Shown here in pieces: positions 26,340 to 35,822 of a DNA stretch of 39,063 nucleotides; the stretch's first letter is position 1; each line of letters starts with the position of its first letter. The position numbers and the translations under genes were made by a program. Source of the DNA: an uncultured Akkermansia sp. (GTDB lineage Bacteria > Verrucomicrobiota > Verrucomicrobiia > Verrucomicrobiales > Akkermansiaceae); contig CANRLM010000017.1 in assembly GCA_947631435.1 (NCBI GenBank), positions 1-39,063 on the forward strand. The letters run 5' to 3'. Below the pieces are notes generated by a model that was not told the origin of the DNA, made no database searches, and saw nothing but the letters and a program-made list of their open reading frames with translations.

Positions 26340-26391
26340 TACCGCAATTCCGTACGTAGCAGACTAATTATCAACTTCGTGCTTCCCCCTA
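26340..26391 (+). repeat. dispersed intergenic repeat, copy 6 (diverged)
   Basis: ACTAATTATCAACTTCG followed by TGCTTCCCCC matches the tail of copies 3-5. It lies between the ends of the convergent C39 gene and the frameshifted gene. Confidence 0.4.
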
Positions 26392-26812
26392 ATGCGTTTG
26401 CGTACCGGAAGCCGGATCCCCCTTCTTGTAGATAAAGATCCCGTTGTCTTTTACCACAAAAACACAATTGGCTATTTCACACACACCGATTAACAGCTCA
26501 CGCAGAGATACGTCAGAAAAAGAACACGTCACTTCAGGTTCAGTGGCATCGAGGTCCTTGGTAACTTTATGGGGTGCCTGATAATTGATGTTCAGCGAAG
26601 TCATGTTGTTCTTTCTCAGCTCCCCCCCGCAGAAGCTCCACCACATCGCTGATAAAGGTCTTGTCAAAGTTCGCTCGGTCAATGTGCATGCTATCCAACA
26701 CCTCGTGGATCTTCAGTTGCTTCCCGCTCAGCTCGTGACCAACGCCATCGGCAGCAGCGACGATTTCCTCATCGGGAAAAAGACCAGGTATCGGCTCCAC
26801 CTGTTCCGGCAC
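26389..26812 (-). pseudogene. STN/secretin-N-like domain, split by a frameshift at a G7 run
   Basis: Two frames join into one domain. The first (26812 down, GTG or linked to the preceding gene) reads VLDSMHIDRANFDKTFISDVVELLR. The second, after the homopolymer, reads NNMTSLNINYQAPHKV and then CSFSDVSLRELLIGVCEIAN and FVVKDNGIFIYKK. That order (LxxIxIxxxxFxxxxxxxVxxxL, then VxxxLxDVxLRELL, then an 'xxxIxIxK' end) is what I associate with secretin/STN-type short domains in this phylum. One G too many in GGGGGGG (26622-26628) separates them. The first frame is also in phase with the upstream 988-residue gene, separated by one TAA. Sequencing error, decay or programmed slippage cannot be told apart here. 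An ATG at 26604 could give a separate 71-residue product. Confidence 0.55.
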
Positions 26813-26821
26813 TTCCTGCGT

Positions 26822-29788
26822 TTAAGTCGTTTTTCCCTGCATTTTGGGGAAAGGAATCGGTGGGACGATTGAAAACAAAGGAGTAAACCTTTGAAGCCTC
26901 GCATGGTTTGTGGATGATGCAGGAAGCGCTTGCATTTTTTGAGCCATCGAGAGGAAGTAAAGAGGTTTTCCTCTCATGGCGGGAACGATAACGAGGTGAT
27001 TGTCCTCTCCGACAAAACCGGCAAAGACAAAATTGGCACTGAGAATATATTTCAGTCTCCCATCAATTTCGCCCTTGTAATCCCGATCTGCCACGCGAGC
27101 AAAGAACGCTCTCAGTTTCTCATCGTCCATTTTCTTGTGGGGCAAAAACCAACAACCTTTCACGAGATTCATTTGATGATCCAACTTCTTGAATTCACCA
27201 ATGTCCTCCCGTAGTGATGGGGACAAGGCTATCCCATTTGCGAGAGGTTCCGGGTATGCCTCCATGAGATCAATAGTTTGTTTAAACAACCAGGCTGCCG
27301 CCAGCATCGGGCACGAGGAACTTTTGTGCATTTCAGCCGTACGCTTCAACAAATCAATCGGGAGAAGATTGCCACGCTGCAAGGGAATTCGTTCAAAACC
27401 CAACTTTTCCCGAAGATTGGATAAATTCCACTTCCAGGTAGATTCAACAGGCAAATCCATTTTCTTATCGCCGGAGGGCTCTCCGTTGAGGTTGAGCAAC
27501 CGAACGGTCTTCTTCATCCCGTCTGTCCCCCCTGATATCGACCCGGGATATATCATGCCTTCACTTTCTACTGCCTCAAGATTTTTACACCACAAGTCCA
27601 TCCCCTCATCGTCTTCGGTAAGCAGATCTATGGCTCTGCCTATGGAGGAATTGTACTCCAGGTACACATTAGCGCTCTTGTCAAAAATTGACTTGATAGA
27701 TTCCAACAGTTTACGATTTAATTCTCGCTTTTTCGGGAAAACTTCACATTCGGCAGCTGCGACTACTAAAGACTGATCTTTAATCAATTGGTCTGATATA
27801 TTCTTGAGGAAAGCCGTGTCACAGGCGTTCGGAATCTTGGGAAGAGCCCCCAAATTCGCCCACGATTCAAGTGTTTCCCGATACTCCTTGAAAGTCGTAC
27901 ACTGCCTCAGGTGATTGTCTGCATCCCCCGAAGCAATAATGGCGACACCCTTCTGTCGTTGTACAATTTCATCTTGCAGAACTTTATCTAACTCCATGGA
28001 TTCGCGGTATTGCTCGAACAATTCCATGCTTTTGTTCATTTCCCCGGCGGTCGGTATTCTCTGGCTATTTCGGTAGAGCAAGATGTCACTGACCGCTGAT
28101 CGGAAATTCTCACGTATGATGTTGCTTTGTTCCGGAGTAAAATCCAGGCTGCGACTGACCTCCTTGAATTCGACATAAAGCTCATTAAGTTCTGGGAGAG
28201 AGAGATTTCTGGGGAGAGACTCATACCTCGCGATCGCGCGGGGTTTAAGTTCTCTTATTTTTTCTTTAAACGTATTAAGCTTTTTAGCAACTTCCTTGCC
28301 AGGCGAAGTTTTGAACTCCTTCAACTCTTCACATATATCCTCTATTTTATGAACAATTGCCACATATTTACTCGATCTGCGTATATCCATATTACGCGAG
28401 AATTCATCGATCTGCGCTAATCCTCGGTCAAGCATCCTGAGGAGGCGGTCATGTCGCTCAAGACACTCTTTACCTTTCTCAAACATGACCTTGTAATCCG
28501 TGTTAACAAGCAGAGTGATTTTTCTCACGATCGCCCCCCTCATAACAGATGAGGTTGCCGTCAAATCTCTCAACTTGGAAATATTCATTTCAGCAAGAGC
28601 GCTGTTCAGCTCTTCCATCGCCGAACCGGCCGTATTATAAGCGTGGATCGTCAGACCAATCATAATTGCCAGGAAAACGACGGCAACTCTTCCCAGCAAC
28701 AAAATTGTGCTGCGCAGCTTGATGGTCTTTTTGATCCGTTGTCGCCCCTTCTTAACGAGACACAACAATTCCTTCACACCGGGAAGATCTCCCAAATCCT
28801 TTGCTTCGTCGGCAATCTCGTCCAGCATCCTCATTCGCTCTGTAAGCAACTGCTCTGCCGCCGGAGCAAAAAGCCTCGTTTTGCTCGGAATCCCTGCGAA
28901 TCTCTCTGCAAGTTGCTCTACCTTTTCGGTTCCTACTCTCCTGCTTTCCTCATCATCCCACTGTTGCCTGACAGTCCTTGTAAGCTCGGACTCTTCTCCA
29001 CTCAATGAAATGTTGTAACGGGCGGCCAGACCTTCCACCTCTCTGACCATATTCATTCGCCCCTCAAGAGGCATTCCCCCATCCGTGCGCACCGCCGCGA
29101 GAATCTGAGAAATTCTTTGAGCTGCCTCGTTGCGACGAAAGCCGTCGACCAGGGCGACGGCATTGTTGTATCCGTCGATATCCGAAAGAGCAGATGAAGT
29201 CGCCCAGCGACGCATTCGATCAACCAGGTCGCACAACGGTTGAATGTCTTCCGCGTGCGTCAGCCGGATCATTTCCCCCGAGTATTGTTTACTGAGCTGA
29301 ATCCCGGTTTCTGCCTTCTGTTTTCGGGCGGCCGAATCTGCAGGATCTATCTCACAAATCTCCTCCAAAAGATCAAAAGCAGCTTCTTTCTTTCGCGCTA
29401 AAAGAGCCTCCCGCAAACGATGATATAACTCCTTTGTACGCAAGTCCGGCGTCTTCGATTGATCAAGTCCGGCGTCCTGCTTCCCCTTCACATACGCAGG
29501 CACCTTGCCAAGTATCCACGACGGGAAAAGCGTCTCAAGCTCTTTGAGGGCCCTTTGCTTTTCGTCTCTCGTGTTCTTTCTTGACAGGTCGGCGGCGAGT
29601 TGTTCGGCCAATTTCAGACCAAACGATTCACACTGAAGCTTTACTTTAGCGTCTTCTGGGTTGATTTCGGCAATTTGCCGCAATTTCCTGTACGCTTCCT
29701 TCTCATCGCGCTGCCGCATAGCCTCACGATACTCCGTGTATAACCTGCGGATCTTCTCATCTCTGTTCCTGTTTACTTCACTTCCCAT
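26822..29788 (-). CDS. large helical membrane protein of the GTPase/GAP1 operon, unknown family
   Basis: 988 residues. The N-terminal cytoplasmic part has two similar helix-pair units (LYTEYREAMRQRDEKEAYRK at 16-35; LYHRLREALLARKKEAAFDL at 121-140), each ending EI(N/D)P, like TPR-type repeats. One membrane helix at about 360-382 (TILLLGRVAVVFLAIMIGLT) follows a basic stretch. A long helical, probably coiled-coil region runs to about 700, then a mixed region and a hydrophobic/Pro-rich end. The last domain would be outside the cytoplasm. I recognise no family. Its start overlaps the GAP1 gene end by 16 bases, so it is translated with it. A single TAA separates it from the in-phase STN-like remnant. 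It could be a scaffold or transducer. Confidence 0.72.
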   Translation of the reverse strand: MGSEVNRNRDEKIRRLYTEYREAMRQRDEKEAYRKLRQIAEINPEDAKVKLQCESFGLKLAEQLAADLSRKNTRDEKQRALKELETLFPSWILGKVPAYVKGKQDAGLDQSKTPDLRTKELYHRLREALLARKKEAAFDLLEEICEIDPADSAARKQKAETGIQLSKQYSGEMIRLTHAEDIQPLCDLVDRMRRWATSSALSDIDGYNNAVALVDGFRRNEAAQRISQILAAVRTDGGMPLEGRMNMVREVEGLAARYNISLSGEESELTRTVRQQWDDEESRRVGTEKVEQLAERFAGIPSKTRLFAPAAEQLLTERMRMLDEIADEAKDLGDLPGVKELLCLVKKGRQRIKKTIKLRSTILLLGRVAVVFLAIMIGLTIHAYNTAGSAMEELNSALAEMNISKLRDLTATSSVMRGAIVRKITLLVNTDYKVMFEKGKECLERHDRLLRMLDRGLAQIDEFSRNMDIRRSSKYVAIVHKIEDICEELKEFKTSPGKEVAKKLNTFKEKIRELKPRAIARYESLPRNLSLPELNELYVEFKEVSRSLDFTPEQSNIIRENFRSAVSDILLYRNSQRIPTAGEMNKSMELFEQYRESMELDKVLQDEIVQRQKGVAIIASGDADNHLRQCTTFKEYRETLESWANLGALPKIPNACDTAFLKNISDQLIKDQSLVVAAAECEVFPKKRELNRKLLESIKSIFDKSANVYLEYNSSIGRAIDLLTEDDEGMDLWCKNLEAVESEGMIYPGSISGGTDGMKKTVRLLNLNGEPSGDKKMDLPVESTWKWNLSNLREKLGFERIPLQRGNLLPIDLLKRTAEMHKSSSCPMLAAAWLFKQTIDLMEAYPEPLANGIALSPSLREDIGEFKKLDHQMNLVKGCWFLPHKKMDDEKLRAFFARVADRDYKGEIDGRLKYILSANFVFAGFVGEDNHLVIVPAMRGKPLYFLSMAQKMQALPASSTNHARLQRFTPLFSIVPPIPFPKMQGKTT

Positions 29789-32199
29789 TCCAGTTCAAAG
29801 ATTACAATATTTTTTCCATCTGCATGATCACCTTGCGGAATCACATTTAATTTCAAAAGTTGCCGTTCCTTATATTGCTCCAGAATGCTCTTCTTTCCTT
29901 TTTTTACGGCATTCTTGTATTCCTGTTCCTTCTCGGCTTTGGCTTCTCCGGTTTTCCTGCATTCCCTGATGGCTGCTTCCAATCGATGAAGAGCTCTTTC
30001 ACGAGAATCGTCCTCTTGCTCCTTTTGGTCCTTCTCCGACTCGCGTGCAGGAGACTCGGAATCCCGATCTCTTCCTCCTTTGGTTACCCGATCCGAGGAC
30101 TCCGGTTCCCTCTCCGAAGGCCTCTGCTTCGCCCCCCGGTCAACAGATTCCGCCTGCCTTTTACCACCGTCCGTTTTCTCCAACTCCTTTTTCAGCCTTT
30201 TCACCTCCTTTTCAATATCTTCCCATTTGCGTTCCTCTGCCACTCTCTCCTCGGTTATTTTACCGGTCATCGATACAAGAGAATCGAGTCCCTCTTTTTC
30301 ATACAGCTCATCAACCTCTTTCGCTGCTTCCTCAAGTTCCTCTTCCTCCTCACGGAGAAGTTTACTAATTTTCTCTTTATCACGAAAAACCTCTTCAATC
30401 TCTTGAGGGAAATCCCTATTTCCGCACTTGATGAAGACAACATGCCGGGGCTGCCGATACTTGTCGGACCACTCCTTCTTTTCCTGCCCATGCACGTATA
30501 AATGCGATTCCCGGAACCCTTTTTCACGAACGGCCTCAGGAAAAACCTCCGCTGTCAGCGTTACTTTAAAAATAGGGGGCTCTTCCTTCCCGACAACCTC
30601 GGTTTTTATCCCTATTTCTACTCCCCTGTCGCCTTTTCGAAGCAATATGTACTCGGGAACGATCTGATCGCCGCCGGTCCGTGGCAACGGCTCTTGGGGA
30701 GATGAATCCTCCGTGCACGACCGAATTGTAGTTCCGACCTCGTCCGGCAACGGTTCTTCACGAGCTCCACCCTCTCCCGCAGCACTGTCCTGCGGGCTTT
30801 GAGACGTTACTTCTCGAGGTCCGATCTCTTCTATCGCAGAATCACCTGGAGAACCCGGTTCAACCGCAGCTCCTCGTGGGGCAGTCTTTGCTTCGCACAG
30901 AGGCTTTGCCGAATCAGCAGACGAGGACGCGGCTCCCTTTTGTTCCTCCATGTTACTTTTACCCGGATCTGTCTGTCTCGGAGACCGGTTTGCATCAGGC
31001 GACGTGGGCAAACCCTCTGCCGACTCTTCCGCTTTTTTCTCTTTTGCTGCGGGAGGAACCTTTCTCTGCGCAGACGCTCCTCTATCAATCTTTCCCGATG
31101 CAATGGAAGGAGGCGCCGACGTCCTCTTCGGGGTCTCCTCCTCTCTCGATCGGGAGAACATGAACACCAAAACACCCAAGATCACCACAGCTGCCACTAT
31201 TGCAAAGACGGGAGTACGCCTTGCGTCTCCAGAAGCAGGTGAAACCGGCGGTTCCGATGGAGGATCCGGCAAAGGGATATCGCCACGCCCCACGCGCAAT
31301 GTGCCATCCGGCATCAGTTCCGGGGGAGGAGGAGGACAGGGCACCTTCTCCTGCCCCGGGTTAATCTGAGGAGCCCCGAATCCCTTCTCTGTTCCGACTC
31401 CGCCCAATGGTTGCAGAAATGAGGAAGAGTTAATACCCGAAACAGGCCCCACACATGCCGGAGGCAAAGGAAGCCTGCCGGTCAGCTCAAGAACGGAAAC
31501 TGCCCGACCAGGGGTTACCCCGGCGCTCCTTTGCCTGGCATCCAAACATGTCACCGGGACAAGATTGGCGCCCAAAGTCCCGGTACACGCTGTCGCAAAT
31601 CCGCATCCCCAGCCGTTATTTTGCTTGCACAAATACCCTTCATGCAGCAGCTGCAGACATAGTGATGGCCGCGCCACCTCCGATATCACCAGACAGCACT
31701 CCTCTCTGTACGGGGGCAGTCCCATCCATCGTGCCTTTTCTCTCGTCCCCGTCAGCCTCTCCCATGCACTCGTTGCTGAATCCGGCGACGAAATGCAGGG
31801 AAATCTCACTTCCGGATGCCCGGGAGCAGAGGGGCAGGAAGTCACCCACAGCCCCCCTAAGCCCATCAGTACACTTGCAGGCGTTTGTCGTTTCAGCAAT
31901 CCGTCCGCTTCCGGTGTCCCCTCCTCCACCACAAAATGGTGAGCAATATGGTTGGTTCTTCCTGTGTAATCAGCCCCGCAATCCCCGGCGCGGCTGAACA
32001 CATGAAAAAAGACACTCCCCATCTTGAAGGATGTGTAGTACTCCAGGACATCGACTCCCGAACTGCGATCGAAAGTGCTGATTCGTTCCAGATAAGATAT
32101 GAGAGGTCGGGGCATGCCTTTGCTGCAACGGAGCGTGCCGAATCCGGTCTTACCTGCCTCAAGCAGACGAGGCGCGCTCGTGTAGATAAGCTCCAGCAT
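29773..32199 (-). CDS. GAP1-N-type GTPase-associated membrane protein
   Basis: 808 residues. The N-terminal about 270 residues match the family I recall as GAP1-N (type 2): MLELIYTSAPRLLEAGKTGF, FGTLRCSKGMP, HVFSRAGDCGADYTGRTNHI followed by AHHFVV. A Pro-rich linker leads to a membrane helix (about 330-349, PVFAIVAAVVILGVLVFMF). Then come a disordered Ser/Pro/Glu segment, a charged coiled-coil-like stretch (about 600-780, Glu/Lys/Arg) and a beta-rich end (VIFELEWEVK). It lies directly after the GTPase gene (three bases between stop and ATG) and overlaps the next gene. The GAP1-N match is by sequence memory, strong for the motifs. The expected GAP1-M and GAP1-C segments are not recognised here. 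Confidence 0.8.
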   Translation of the reverse strand: MLELIYTSAPRLLEAGKTGFGTLRCSKGMPRPLISYLERISTFDRSSGVDVLEYYTSFKMGSVFFHVFSRAGDCGADYTGRTNHIAHHFVVEEGTPEADGLLKRQTPASVLMGLGGLWVTSCPSAPGHPEVRFPCISSPDSATSAWERLTGTREKARWMGLPPYREECCLVISEVARPSLCLQLLHEGYLCKQNNGWGCGFATACTGTLGANLVPVTCLDARQRSAGVTPGRAVSVLELTGRLPLPPACVGPVSGINSSSFLQPLGGVGTEKGFGAPQINPGQEKVPCPPPPPELMPDGTLRVGRGDIPLPDPPSEPPVSPASGDARRTPVFAIVAAVVILGVLVFMFSRSREEETPKRTSAPPSIASGKIDRGASAQRKVPPAAKEKKAEESAEGLPTSPDANRSPRQTDPGKSNMEEQKGAASSSADSAKPLCEAKTAPRGAAVEPGSPGDSAIEEIGPREVTSQSPQDSAAGEGGAREEPLPDEVGTTIRSCTEDSSPQEPLPRTGGDQIVPEYILLRKGDRGVEIGIKTEVVGKEEPPIFKVTLTAEVFPEAVREKGFRESHLYVHGQEKKEWSDKYRQPRHVVFIKCGNRDFPQEIEEVFRDKEKISKLLREEEEELEEAAKEVDELYEKEGLDSLVSMTGKITEERVAEERKWEDIEKEVKRLKKELEKTDGGKRQAESVDRGAKQRPSEREPESSDRVTKGGRDRDSESPARESEKDQKEQEDDSRERALHRLEAAIRECRKTGEAKAEKEQEYKNAVKKGKKSILEQYKERQLLKLNVIPQGDHADGKNIVIFELEWEVK

Positions 32200-32202
32200 A
32201 AT

Positions 32203-34005
32203 TCAGATGAAAGGAATAATATCCGGTTCAAGGAGGCTCAAAACCCAGAGCGTGGGATCGCACACGCGCTGCGGCGCGATCTTCCGCGGATCAGGACCAA
32301 TTTTTGTGCTGTTGCTGGCTGCATCCATGAATTCCACCGGCGAGCAACCCAGCGGCGACACCGCAAAGTAGCGCACGCAGGTGGAGAGCGTCTCTGCCGT
32401 CGTGCAAAGGGAGGGATGCAGTTCCATCATCAACCTCCGCAGAATCTCTGAATTGGCATCAACTTTCTCATGATCCACTCTCCCATCGTCCGTGTAAATG
32501 GATTGCAGCTTTTCGTCCAACTTGTCGAGCCATAAATCACTTTTACCTAGCATGATGGCCAGAGGTTTGTCGATTTTTTGTCCCGGAGAGAGGTTGAGGA
32601 TGGTCGAAATTCGTACGGCCGTTTCCGTCATGATAATATTTTGCTGGTCCACGCGTTTAGGAGCATCAGCAACCAACTGAGGGTCCGCATTTTCCCCGAT
32701 TTTACGGCGGAACGGAGCGCTCGTCGTAGGGTCAAAAAGAAAGAAAAGGCCATCAGCAATGCTCACGTGTTGTGCACCCGGAGATTCTTCGCTGTTACGT
32801 CCCGGCTCGAAATGCTCACCAGCATTATCGTAGAATATCAGGGACGTGATTTTAGTCGAATCTTTCAGCGATGAGACGGCGTACACAAAGGGCTTGGGCA
32901 GCTTCACCAACCTCCCGTGGCGGTGGAATTCTGAGTACAAAGCTCCCTCCAAATCCGTCTTGCTCAGGTAAGCCTCCTCCGGGGTATTGGAATTAAAGAG
33001 CCTGTACGTCACATCATTGAGCATGGAGTTCCCCGTCGGATCAGCATCTCTCCAGGCCGCGGCGAATTTCCTGGCCAAATTATTTTCCATCTCATGCACG
33101 AGAGAGGCAAGATAGTAAGATTTACCGGCAGCAGGGGCCCCAATGATGGAAAAAACATGCTCTCGTGATTCCAGGAATGCCGGCGGTAATTTGCAGCGGC
33201 AGAACGGACATGCTATGTCCGGACACGGCACCCCTTTTTCATCCAAAGCCTGTCCCAGGGTGTTAAAACGCTTTGCAAGGAATCTCAGCATCTGATCGCG
33301 CCCCAGCACGGGATCCCCCATTAAATCAGGATGACTCGCGATACTCAGCACGTTCCCCGCATCAAACTTCAACCAACAGACGGGGCATGTGTACCGTCCC
33401 GAACTTCCGTCCAGAGTTTCCTCTTCCTCCGCATTCGACTGCTCCGGCAAAGACGGGGAAAGCTGCCCAGCTTCCTCCATCGCATACATCGTCGATGGCA
33501 CACTGTCCTGTATAAGCCTCTTCAGCGCATTGATGCTGCAAATCCCTTTTCGTACCCCGGCAAGAGAAGCCCATGCGAATCGCCTCTCAATATCCGGATC
33601 CGCTGCTATAGCTGCCTGGGCAAACGGCCCTTTCCATTCCCCGGTAGCCGTTTCATAAAGAAACCATTTCCCCCGTTCATACTGCGCCATAAGCGCCCCG
33701 GCAGATGTCTCATCCTCCGTCCAATAGGCAATGAACATCCCATCCCCTACGACCAACATCCTGTCCTTCATTGGTTCAATGGGATATACATTATCAATGG
33801 GTCTCCCGTTCGCCTCTCCTGCCATTCCCCCTTTCGTCTGCACGTAAAAAGAGAGTCCCGTAGGTCCCGTGGCCACGAAAACTCCGGCGTCTCCGCTCAT
33901 CCTTACACGCAGCGGGCTGCTCAGCGAGCTTCCCACTTGCACGGGGTACGTGCGACTCAGGCTTATTTCCCCTGTCCGACAGTCGTAAATAAATAACGTT
34001 CTCAT
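32203..34005 (-). CDS. multidomain P-loop GTPase with zinc ribbon, FHA-like and GYF-like parts
   Basis: 600 residues. About 1-95 is a beta-rich FHA-like domain (YPVQVGSSLSSPLRVRMSGD). About 110-165 resembles GYF_2 (WFLYETATGEWKGPF). A zinc ribbon uses CPVC (C207, C210) and CPFC (C266, C269). The GTPase core has Walker A GAPAAGKS (289-296), the G3-like DNAGE (393-397) after a beta strand (SLIFYDNAGE), and a G4-like GKSD (487-490), non-canonical for N/TKxD. Zinc ribbon plus GAPAAGKSYYLASL recalls the TRAFAC-type double-GTPase families that accompany GAP1 proteins. Its ATG overlaps the PrsW-like stop (ATGA). GTP preference over ATP is inferred only. Confidence 0.82.
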   Translation of the reverse strand: MRTLFIYDCRTGEISLSRTYPVQVGSSLSSPLRVRMSGDAGVFVATGPTGLSFYVQTKGGMAGEANGRPIDNVYPIEPMKDRMLVVGDGMFIAYWTEDETSAGALMAQYERGKWFLYETATGEWKGPFAQAAIAADPDIERRFAWASLAGVRKGICSINALKRLIQDSVPSTMYAMEEAGQLSPSLPEQSNAEEEETLDGSSGRYTCPVCWLKFDAGNVLSIASHPDLMGDPVLGRDQMLRFLAKRFNTLGQALDEKGVPCPDIACPFCRCKLPPAFLESREHVFSIIGAPAAGKSYYLASLVHEMENNLARKFAAAWRDADPTGNSMLNDVTYRLFNSNTPEEAYLSKTDLEGALYSEFHRHGRLVKLPKPFVYAVSSLKDSTKITSLIFYDNAGEHFEPGRNSEESPGAQHVSIADGLFFLFDPTTSAPFRRKIGENADPQLVADAPKRVDQQNIIMTETAVRISTILNLSPGQKIDKPLAIMLGKSDLWLDKLDEKLQSIYTDDGRVDHEKVDANSEILRRLMMELHPSLCTTAETLSTCVRYFAVSPLGCSPVEFMDAASNSTKIGPDPRKIAPQRVCDPTLWVLSLLEPDIIPFI

Positions 34006-35600
34006 TGTCCTCGCAATGCTTTAATCTTTTCTTCCTTTACCTGATTGATCCCGGCCTGCACCAAACGCAGCAACACAACCCATGCGATCACAAAATATCC
34101 GATAGCTGCGATATTTCCGAACTGTTCAAGAGCTATCCCGGCATTCCATGCCATGTGGAGGATGATAGGGATTACCGCAATACTCAGAAAACGCATATCA
34201 AAGAAAATTGAGGTATCAATTTTTCTGTCTCCGGCCAAACGCTCACCCTGCTGAACCTTGAGTGAAAGCACGCGCCAATAAGCTCCCGCTGTGATGGAAG
34301 TCCATACGACGTGACCGCACGGCGCCAGCATGGCGCGCAACTGAGAAATGTTTTTCAAACTCTCAGCACACTGACTTATCACGGCAGAATCATTAAGACA
34401 AGCGTTGATCTTCTGCCCAATTTGATCACTAAGCCATGCCTGAAAATTCGGATCAAGAAACTTTGCTATTTCAACCTCTCCTTTTTGCGCGATCTCCATG
34501 ATCTGAGAGAGTGTCATATCTTTCACGTTCATTCCCAATTTTGAGGCGACGGTATTAAGTTCTCCGAGAAAAAAGTTCATTGCATAGCCGGCACTCTCAA
34601 ATGCGGCAAAACCCGCTCCGATGGCGCACCCTATCAAAGTTCCCGTTAAAATTCTCCCATTGCGAAATGAAGATGCGACAAAAATAGCTGCCAATACTTT
34701 TGCCGTCTCCTCAATCGGTCCTGCCCAATATGCTTCCGGACCAAGGTTAACTTTGTCATCCAGAAATAACGTAATGAAGAGAGAAAGGACTCCTCCCAGA
34801 AGGAATGCTTTTACCACTGCGTAGAAAGGGACATCCCGTCGTATGTTGAGTTCGAACATGAGAACCAAACAACTGAAAGGAACCCCAAAATTGGCCACAA
34901 ACATGATGGCCGGTATGATATTGGAATTATGGTTATATCCGTACGTGATGATAAGCCCTACGTAAAGCACCGCGCAAAAAAATAAAACGCGGATGAACAC
35001 CCAAGGACTGGGCCACGTGGCATGAACATTCCGGATATCCGGCGTATAAAGAGGAGTCCCTGCGCAAAACTCCTTCACGATGTCCTCCTGTGTGCGGGGC
35101 TGAAATATTCCTGAAAAAAATTTGGTCAAGGAGAACTCATCCAGTTTCTCCAGCCCGAGAGCTTGATTCATTGCATCCACAACCCTTCCCGGCGTATCTG
35201 CGGCAGCATGAACGACATCAACTAACGTGTTGCCGGAATCAGCAGCTGCAGATACGACACGCTCCATGGCGCTCCGCCCGATTCCCAACGAAGAAAGGGG
35301 AACAGGGTTTGGCATTCCCTGCGCATACACCAGAGTGGAGGCTCCGATCTTCCCCTCAGAGACGAGCTCGGAAAGGGCCTCCGGCGTATAGGGCCCCAGC
35401 TGCCGACCATTGTCGAGAATTACCCAATACTGTTGGATATCGGATCCCGACCGATCAGCAGATGTCGGCTGATTACTCTCCACGCGCATGCCAAATGACG
35501 GCTGAATGATTCCGGCCGCTCGCAGTTCATCTACCTGCCGCTTATCAAACGGTCCCACCCAGCTGTTCCCTCCATCCGGAGTGTAGTAGAATTGTTCCAT
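34002..35600 (-). CDS. PrsW-family membrane metalloprotease with two GYF_2 domains
   Basis: 532 residues. Two GYF_2 domains lie at about 4-38 (FYYTPDGGNSWVGPFDKRQV) and 57-105 (YWVILDNGRQLGPYTPEAL). A helical linker follows, then 7-8 membrane helices. The PrsW active-site motifs are present: GPIEETAK (E297, E298), FAAFESAGYA (E335), CGHVVWTS (H430) and LHMAWNAG (H482). PrsW-type proteases cut anti-sigma or other membrane regulators within the bilayer. The TTG at 35615 is rejected in favour of this ATG. A TAGAAT stands two bases before it, too close to act as a normal -10. It is first in the operon; its partner GTPase also has a GYF-like segment. Confidence 0.86.
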   Translation of the reverse strand: MEQFYYTPDGGNSWVGPFDKRQVDELRAAGIIQPSFGMRVESNQPTSADRSGSDIQQYWVILDNGRQLGPYTPEALSELVSEGKIGASTLVYAQGMPNPVPLSSLGIGRSAMERVVSAAADSGNTLVDVVHAAADTPGRVVDAMNQALGLEKLDEFSLTKFFSGIFQPRTQEDIVKEFCAGTPLYTPDIRNVHATWPSPWVFIRVLFFCAVLYVGLIITYGYNHNSNIIPAIMFVANFGVPFSCLVLMFELNIRRDVPFYAVVKAFLLGGVLSLFITLFLDDKVNLGPEAYWAGPIEETAKVLAAIFVASSFRNGRILTGTLIGCAIGAGFAAFESAGYAMNFFLGELNTVASKLGMNVKDMTLSQIMEIAQKGEVEIAKFLDPNFQAWLSDQIGQKINACLNDSAVISQCAESLKNISQLRAMLAPCGHVVWTSITAGAYWRVLSLKVQQGERLAGDRKIDTSIFFDMRFLSIAVIPIILHMAWNAGIALEQFGNIAAIGYFVIAWVVLLRLVQAGINQVKEEKIKALRGQ

Positions 35601-35822
35601 GATTCTATCGGACAAATTGAGACGACTCTCTTACTAAGTAAATGAAACCCAGCATTTCTGAAGTACCAAAAAAGAAACATGTGCGTCCATCCCAGGTCAT
35701 CATTACTCCTCGATGTATGATCCAAAAACACCGATGGTGATTTCAGTCTTTCTTCACATCTATCTTCCAAAAAAACCGTAACACCTTTCCCTCTCTTCCC
35801 CTTTTTATGATGCTAAAACATC

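Noticed and set aside
30799..31242. Arg/Ser-rich plus-strand frame opposite the GAP1-type gene
   Set aside because: Shadow of the low-complexity linker of the real gene.
35531..35770. 79-codon minus-strand frame upstream of the PrsW-like gene
   Set aside because: Overlaps the start of the PrsW-like gene in another frame and has no family resemblance.
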